The notes beneath the pieces were generated by a model. It had not been told where the DNA came from. It worked only from the letters and a program-made list of their open reading frames with translations, and did not search any database. From Emydura subglobosa (lineage: Eukaryota > Chordata > Testudines > Chelidae), in NCBI GenBank assembly GCA_007922225.1, contig ML679959.1:22852118-22916117 (forward strand): a stretch of 64,000 nucleotides of DNA. Direction: 5' to 3'. The position numbers and the translations under genes were made by a program. How positions within the stretch are numbered: position 1 is the first letter of the stretch; every line of letters begins with the position of its first letter. Of this stretch, positions 57,540 to 64,000 are shown piece after piece.

Positions 57540-57605
57540 AAGGGCTTGAGTCTGCAAAGCCTTACTCACAAGAGTAGTTCCATTGATTTAGGACTGAGCC
57601 CTACA
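57540..57605. mobile_element. Short palindromic MITE-like repeat, decayed
   Basis: AGGGCTTGAGTCTGCAAAGC, CTTACTCACAAGAGTAGTTC, CATTGATTTAGGACTGAGCC: the arms and centre fit the same family as 49,368-49,470. Confidence 0.55.
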
Positions 57606-58494
57606 TCTGGAAAATGCTTTGGGAATAATGGTGCTATAAATATAAACTGTACTTATTAGCCTCCTCTTGGTGTTATAGATAAAATCTTTTTTTTTCCTTT
57701 TGAGTTAGGAAGGGATCCTGATTTCCAACGTTTCTTAAAACATACACACACACACATTGTGGAGGGCGAGAATTTAAGAACACAGTCCAAAACCAACCCT
57801 AACTGCCAATTTCCAAAGCTGATTTTTCTTACTTTTCCTTGGAACCCTTCTCCCTCTGTCTCTTTCCTCTGGCATGGCAAGAAAATTCCAAGGACCGGGC
57901 ATTAAAGCTCACTCTTATCCTGCGTTTTTGCATCGTCCCTGAATAACAAGGAACTCTTTGCACTAGCAATGGATGAAAAAGCAAATAGATGATCGGAGCC
58001 TTATTTGGGAACCATTCACAGAACTCTCATCCTTGTCAATTTGGACCATATCGGGGAAGTCTCAGATATCAATGGGAATTTTCACCCAAAGACCTCGAAC
58101 AGTGTATGTCCCTACAAATGGGACACCCTTCACTTATTGTTACACTGTCTGTGTTTTCACTGCAAAACCTCCATTAAATTTCAGTGGGAGTTAAGGCATT
58201 CTTATAAACCTGAAAGGCATCTTGACTTCAAGGTGCTAAGCTCTTTAAATCAACACATAAATATTGTGGCTCACTTTGACTTTTGTTTTGTTAAATTGGA
58301 CAGCTCTAGTTACAAAAATCAGAGAAGCTCCATATCTGGATAATTTTGTCTGGCAAAAATAATTTGCTTGTTACTTATGTTTGTATACACAATAGTAATT
58401 ATGGCCTCACTCTGGATCACGGACTCTCACTTTTATACACTTTGTCTTCATCAAACAAGGAAGGTAGAACGTGGTTAGACCAAGAGACGGAGGA

Positions 58495-58680
58495 TGTCTG
58501 GACTTCTGGATTCTGCCCTCAATTTGGTGATCTTGTTCAAATTACTTTTCATCTCTTTTTATCCCTCTTTTAAATGAGTGTCTCCTTACCTACTTCATAT
58601 GGTTCTTAGGCTTGGTTAATATTTTTAAAGCTCTTTAAGATCCTTGAATGGAAGGCACTTTATAAATGGGAAATGTTGTG
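58495..58680 (+). mobile_element. MIR-like SINE fragment
   Basis: The order TTTGGTGATCTTGTTCAAAT, a TTACTTTTCATCTCT part, TAAAGCTCTTTAAGATCCTT and GGAAGGCACTTTATAAATGG follows the MIR core and tail in forward orientation but is strongly decayed. Confidence 0.6.
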
Positions 58681-59064
58681 CTCTGTAGATTAAATACTCC
58701 TTAAATATGAATTCACATAATAGACAGCTAGTCTATAATATGAACTAAAATCCATTGCTAGTTGGTCGTTGGAGAGTTCTGAAATCACAAGTATAACTTG
58801 ACACAATGAGTTTATGGTGTCAATAAACCATGCACTAGATATAGAGATTGTCACTCTAGATCATAACAGTTCTGAAAGAGTCATTATTGTCTGTCCTGTC
58901 AATGATGCCCAAATTAAGGACTATGAAGAATGCAGCAAGATAAAAGGCACCGTCTTGGTTGCATTATGGATGATCATGTCAGTGATCTGTGAATCATTGG
59001 AAGGTTTTTTTGTTTTGTTTTTTTAAACCATGTACTTTTTCAAATCTTGCCCTAGGCTTCCAGG

Positions 59065-59230
59065 ATGCATTGAGGTGCACTGATGAGAAAGACAACCTTG
59101 AAATACCTCAGGCTGTTTCTCATACATTTCCACTAAAATTGTATGAGTGACTTTGCGAGTCATGATTTCAATGGAAGAGCCATAAAAATTCCATCAAAAC
59201 TGTACGGGGTCCAAAGAAGAACTCCTTTGA
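59065..59230. promoter_or_regulatory. Possible conserved non-coding block
   Basis: Repeat-free complex sequence with balanced composition (CTTCCAGGATGCATTGAGGT, GAGTGACTTTGCGAGTCATG) and no open frame of note. GAGTGACTTTGCGAGTCATG contains inverted GACT/AGTC words. A conservation test is needed to support the call. Confidence 0.3.
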
Positions 59231-61699
59231 TTTGGATGCCATGTATGGTCCTAATCGCAGATACTTTTTTAAAGCATTTTCCTTAAAACTGGAAAAAGAG
59301 TAGAAAATTAAATAAACTGCAAACCCAAATTTAAAGCAAAGGATAGTACATTCAGATTAAACACATCCATGCCCAGCTATTGAGATTTTCAGAGAATTTA
59401 CCCATCCTTCATGTTCTGCAATACTGGGAGAGTTATAGAGGAATTGGAAACCTTTAATTCTGAATTGTGCTGCTTTTGTGGGTTTAAGTCAAGCAGTTAA
59501 CGTTCTTCAGGATAGGTCTTTGTATTTAACATACATGAGTTCATCCAGTTACAATGGGAAAAGAAAACTCATTTGTTCTTATAAAACTAGGAAGGAAAGA
59601 TAACTTTAATAGACTGCCAAAAAAGATCCTGTTAAAAAGGTCTGTATATACAGTAAAAGGCCTACACTCAACTGTTTTTACTCATTTATATTGTGCAATA
59701 ACCTATGAGTTTACTCTCAGCACTGGTGCTGGGTTGCTATTTTATTGTTAGGATTACAGAATAAATAAATATGGGATCAAAATGATTATCTTCTAATGAA
59801 AGAGAGGGTAGGAAATATCTGGAGGTGAGTGGAGAAAATTGCAAGGATTTTTAAAAAGCTGTTGGCTATCAATTGCATAGGAGTGTCTGGTCAAACGGTA
59901 GGATATTTATTTAGATGCCTTTGAAAATGGTTCTCACAGGTGTGGGTGAGAGGCAGAGTAGGCTTGTCTGTTGATCTTGTATTTTAGTATATATTTTAAA
60001 TTATATACAGGCTTTGGGATTTTGTATTTTGTTTCTTGTACCACTGGAGGAATGGAGAAACCTGGTTTAAGAGGTCTTTTTACATTTCAGAGGCTTTGTT
60101 TGTTTGTAACACAAATTTTAATATACAATCAGAATCTTGTAGTTGTGTTTGTTTGTTGTTGTTTTCTTTTAAAGGGCAACTTGCATTGCCGTGAAATAAA
60201 TTCCAGTAGATGGTAGATGAGACGACTGGAACATTTGGTAGTGGATTAAAATTAAATCGCTTTCTAGTCCCAGGCTCCCAGCACAGGCAATCTGATCGGT
60301 CTGTATATCACGAGTTCCTCCGCTGTCGCAACTGGAACGCTCACAGGACTACAGGAGTGAAGACTTTCAATATAGTTAGTTTTTCCTGTCGGTCGCACGT
60401 GTGCTCTTTTTTAGATTTCATTAGTGAGAATCAGGATGAAAGACGAGACAAGGGAGGAATGCGGAGCTTATTCTGCATTCCGCAGCTTTCAAGGGTCCTT
60501 AGAGTCCTTGAATGAAATTATTGGGTGAAATTGGGTTTGGATGAAGCATTTGTCATCCTCCCCCCTTGTTCGTTTGCACATATAATACCACTTCTGAGCA
60601 TTACAATCGGGCTGCTTGCTGGACAGACAGGAACAAAAAGCAGATTAAAGAGTTTTAAATAATAAAAAAAAAATACCTAAAATGTAAGCAGGGTGGATTA
60701 TACTTGCTCCAGCGTGTCCATTCCCCCCCCCCAATAATTCACCTTCCCTCATCCTCAAACCCTCCCGAAACAAACAAGCTACCCACGGGGCTCGATAGAC
60801 TTTTGAAAACGGATTGGTTTAAGGCAGAGCCGAGGTTGGAGAGAGGGGTGGTGGGAACCGGAAACTCGGTCATTTCGAACTCAAGTGTTGAAGTGTAGTT
60901 GTGTGCCTTTAATTGCTCGGAGATTGTTTTTAGGGAGGTCAGGTGCCCTCCTTGAAAATGTAACAAGGGAAACAAAATAAGACGCTGTGTTAGTTGGTTT
61001 TATAATGAGTTGCTCCAGGGAATGCACAAGAAAATGCTTTATTTTCCTTATAAAATATCAGACTTTTAAGATTTCATGACGTTGCGGTATTTAAAGAAAA
61101 TGGTTAATCAGCTTAACTCAGACTTGTAATATCTGCAGTACATGATGATCTCCCATCCCCATATTTATTAATGGATGTAAGTGTACAAAGTTCCCCTATC
61201 AGAACTACACGGCTATTGGCCTAAACCTGCCTTGGTGTTCCTATTTGGGAGATCCTCCTCTGAAAAAAAATGTTAGGGTATTTCCCCCCCTCCCCACCTT
61301 CCACTCATCAGCACTACAACCACTGGCATGGGGTATTTTAAAGTCACTGGAGATTGAGTTATAGTTGGCGAGGTAAATCTTCCATTGGTTAACTTTAGCT
61401 TCTCCTGTGTAGTTAACTGGTTCCCGAATTAGAAGGAGGGTGGGGAATCTTTCTGCACATTTTCGTCTTCAGATTTTTTTTTAACGTAATGAAATTAAAA
61501 CTTTTGGAGCTCACAGTTGACATTTTGCAGAAAATTGAGTTATCAAGGCAGTAATTATTTCACCGGGAGATAAAACTCTCATAGCCCTAACTGTCAAATA
61601 GGGGCCTTTTCAGATTTTAATTACAAAATAAAATTAGTCTGCTCTTCCTCGGAAGGGTTTGTGAGTGGCTAAACAGAGCTTTCCCCAATACTGGTGGTC

Positions 61700-62060
61700 G
61701 TCAAACTCTGCTAATTAGCAATGCTGAGAAATTCCAGTTAACAAGGACATTCTCTAAGTCTCTGCAGGTTCCCCGCCGTTCGCCTTCATTTCCATAAGAA
61801 GATTAAGACTGGAGGGGAACACACTCAAATGCAGATGCAGAAAAGAAGCGTTTTTAACAAGCATCATAATAGTAAGATGCTTGGCTAGTTCTCACCTAAT
61901 TACTGCAAGTTAAACCTCTATTTGCAGCTAAGGACAAAAATGGGGCTGCAATCTTCAGTCTCCACAAGACTGCTTAATAGTTTGCTTTAGATTGGCTACT
62001 AGTAGGGTCAGTACAAAAATAATATGCATGTATTATGTCTTTTACAGTTAACACGATAGG
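61700..62060. promoter_or_regulatory. Possible conserved non-coding block
   Basis: A repeat-free stretch with TGCTAATTAGCAATGCTGAG (61,709), CACCTAATTACTGCAAG and AATATGCATGTATTATG words. Several homeodomain-like TAATTA sites sit within it. The first word contains the perfect 12-bp palindrome TGCTAATTAGCA. Confidence 0.35.
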
Positions 62061-63291
62061 TTGTATCTTCAGGGCTTTTACAAGAAATTGGTGGGTAGAG
62101 CCTGTGTCAGAACAGTAAATAAATAAAAATCCAAGTAGTTAACATCAATTTTCTTGTTAATAGGCTCATAACCTAGGAATAAAAGTGACTCTGCTTTACA
62201 ATCCATCGCTGAGAATATTTGCAGACTATTTGTTTAATGCAAGCACTTTTCATTTCCATAAATTATACCAAAGGCAACAATTTTTAAATCCATTCAGATT
62301 AAACCATCCTTCTCCAGGCCTCCTTTTAAAAATATCTATTCCTCAATAGAGAGTGGTGTTGTTATTCTTGTTAATAATAAGATTGAGGTACTCCGCTTTC
62401 ATGGTTTTTATATTGTTTAAACGAGCAGCCACTAACCCGATAATATATATATACATATGAAACTGGGAAATTTTTCTGAAAAAGCTATCGCTTTTATCTT
62501 ATTTTCCATAGCACATTATTATGTATATATGCTAGAGACAGTTTATTGCATTGATAAGTTAAACACGGTTAATTAAAATAAAGCTGTAAATACTCATGAT
62601 AACACAACTGTTAGGTATTTCCATACCTTATTTATATGATAAATGCAATTAACAAAGAGCCAAGCCAGCCACTTTAACCTCTTGTTGCTATAGAGTTCAG
62701 GCACAAATATATGCCTCTAGTTCTGAGTAAAATCTCTCCTTCTTTGCCTCAGCTGAGAATCACACACACAATTTCCACTGATTCTGCTTCTGTAACTACA
62801 GCCGAGAGTAAAAATAAGACTGGCTTGTATAACACCAGCCATCAGTTATCAGTGTATTACGATAAACAAACACTTCTACCACCCACCCCACCCCCTTTTT
62901 TCAAACTTAATTATCCATAAGATTTTTTGGAATAATGTTATCAAGTGCAGACCAAAGCATAAACAATAACAAAGTAAATAGTTGGTGTGCCCTCGGTAGT
63001 GTCTGGAGAATTAGAATTCGTTTATAGCTTGAATCTCATAATTTGTACCTATTTTCCCGTGGTTTAACCTATCACTCTATGGGCTATATGTACATTTTTT
63101 AATTAAACACATTAACTCTGATAGGTGATATTTGCATAATCCATAAAAAGATGCATTCGCGCTGTTCGGTTTTATTTATTTAGATTACATATAATTATTT
63201 GGTTCGGGTTTTTTTCTTTCCTTTCCCTTTATTATTTCAAAACATTTCATTTTAAAAAGTAAAATGAGGGACATTCTCGGGAAGGTGAATC

Positions 63292-63310
63292 TACCAGTAG
63301 GGGGCGCAGC
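63292..63310 (+). promoter_or_regulatory. CTCF-like motif, plus orientation
   Basis: TACCAGTAGGGGGCGCAGC is the best CTCF-consensus match in the window, with CCA, AGGGGGCGC and the following AGC all in place. It faces right, opposite to the two motifs at 54.4 and 55.7 kb. Confidence 0.7.
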
Positions 63311-63921
63311 AGCCCCATACCTGAAACCCCCAGCTCTGCAAGTACAGGGCAGTCTCTCAATAGGTTTCATCTCCTTTTGTGTATGTGTGTGTGTTTCTAA
63401 ATCATCCTTTCAGCATTGGGTTTAATCCGATGAATAGCTTAAATATAGAAGATTTTGCACTATATGTGTCTCTCTAAAGAGTAAAATAAAATCACTATTA
63501 TGAAGGAGATCGTCCCCCTCTTTCTTTCCCACACCCCGACCTTCACTCCAATGCTTTTAGTTGAAACAAACTTTATTTCAAATGCTGGAGAAGTCGACTC
63601 TGTTGAGTGTCGGGCTTTTTTTTTTCTTCTTGTGCAGATTTAGCCAACTGGACTGGGCTAGCCTGAGTTCAAAAGGATCACAGGCACACGTACAAAAAAG
63701 GGGCAGTGGGCACCGGGGGGCGTTGGGGAAAGAAAATAATCTATTTGCCCGAGTTCCCAAACGGAACGTGCCTGGCGATACAAATAGCTCCATTTCCAGC
63801 CTCGGGAAGAAGCGGGGGCGATGGGGGGGAGAGGGGAGAGAAAGCCCCTGATCGTTTAAGCACTTCATAAAACAGAAATGGCGTGAGGCTTCCCTCGTCT
63901 TCTCCTTTTCTTTCTTTGTAG

Positions 63922-64000
63922 TCAAGTGCATTTTAGCCCCACCGATCCCAACAAGGGAGTGGAAGTAAACTTAGCCGGGGCTTTGTCTGGCAGCGTGTAG
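63922..64000 (+). other. Candidate exon start at the right edge
   Basis: A long pyrimidine tract (63,890-63,918) leads to TTTGTAG, with the acceptor AG at 63,920-63,921. One of the three downstream frames stays open from 63,923 with the words QVHFSPTDPNKG and reaches a TAG at 63,998-64,000. The others stop early. If real, this could be either a terminal coding exon or a non-coding exon. The window ends before a donor could be seen, and I recognise no protein. Confidence 0.3.

Larger units (their letters stand above)
55775..63280. other. Repeat-poor non-coding region
   Basis: The only clear repeats are a short palindromic copy at about 57,540-57,605, a MIR-like fragment at 58,495-58,680 and minor simple sequence. 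Repeat-free complex blocks are frequent: about 56,080-56,300, 59,065-59,230, 60,205-60,480 and 61,700-62,060. No coding exon is recognised. The longest frames (101-112 codons) have no domain. Confidence 0.4.

Noticed and set aside
1..64000. CRISPR arrays, bacterial-type operons, riboswitches or phage genes
   Set aside because: Nothing of this kind is present. Repeat content, CpG pattern and SINE/LINE remnants are those of a vertebrate nuclear genome.
1..64000. Naming the developmental gene next to the right-hand region
   Set aside because: Texture suggests such a gene nearby, but I could not recognise any enhancer, microRNA or exon well enough to name the locus.

Overview
The window looks like nuclear DNA from a reptile, most probably a turtle. 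The basis is its repeats: 3' ends of CR1 LINEs with the chelonian/crocodilian-type tail, MIR/CORE-SINE fragments, an L2-like LINE, a Ty3/Gypsy retroelement with a PNMA-like Gag, a non-autonomous hAT element, and many palindromic MITE-like elements whose arms resemble those common in turtle genomes. This assignment comes from pattern memory, not from a search. I recognise no cellular protein-coding gene. Almost all open frames are short, lack homology I can see, and lie in repeats or low-complexity DNA.

Layout. From 1 to about 47,000 the sequence is AT-rich and intergenic or deeply intronic. It carries palindromic DNA elements (about 3.5-4.0, 5.5-5.9, 14.0, 20.7-20.9, 21.1, 34.5, 38.7, 44.3 and 45.1 kb), a hAT element with its target-site duplication (22.8-23.2 kb), two related long repeats (23.4-24.1 and 26.9-27.8 kb), a composite element with two facing tRNA-like units (28.2-28.6 kb), a 5' portion of a Gypsy element on the minus strand with LTR, proline-type primer binding site, gag and protease (31.0-34.3 kb), LINE fragments (30.7 and 40.6-41.1 kb), CR1 tails (24.3 and 37.5 kb) and several SINE fragments. 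A few repeat-free TAATTA-rich blocks, notably 10.55-11.05 kb, look like conserved non-coding elements.

From about 47 kb to the right edge the character changes. Recognisable repeats become scarce and CpG becomes more frequent. A CpG-island-like stretch lies at 47.29-47.83 kb, there are three CTCF-like motifs (54.37, 55.73 and 63.29 kb, two facing left and one facing right), a candidate spliced exon at 53,432-53,720, and a strong splice acceptor at 63,921 leading into a possible exon that runs to the window edge. This is what the regulatory neighbourhood of a developmental gene, perhaps with a long non-coding RNA, would look like. I could not identify the locus.

No operon-like or pathway relationship between genes can be described. 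The functional content that can be argued for is regulatory and mobile-element-derived. All alignments, conservation statements and motif matches were made by eye.
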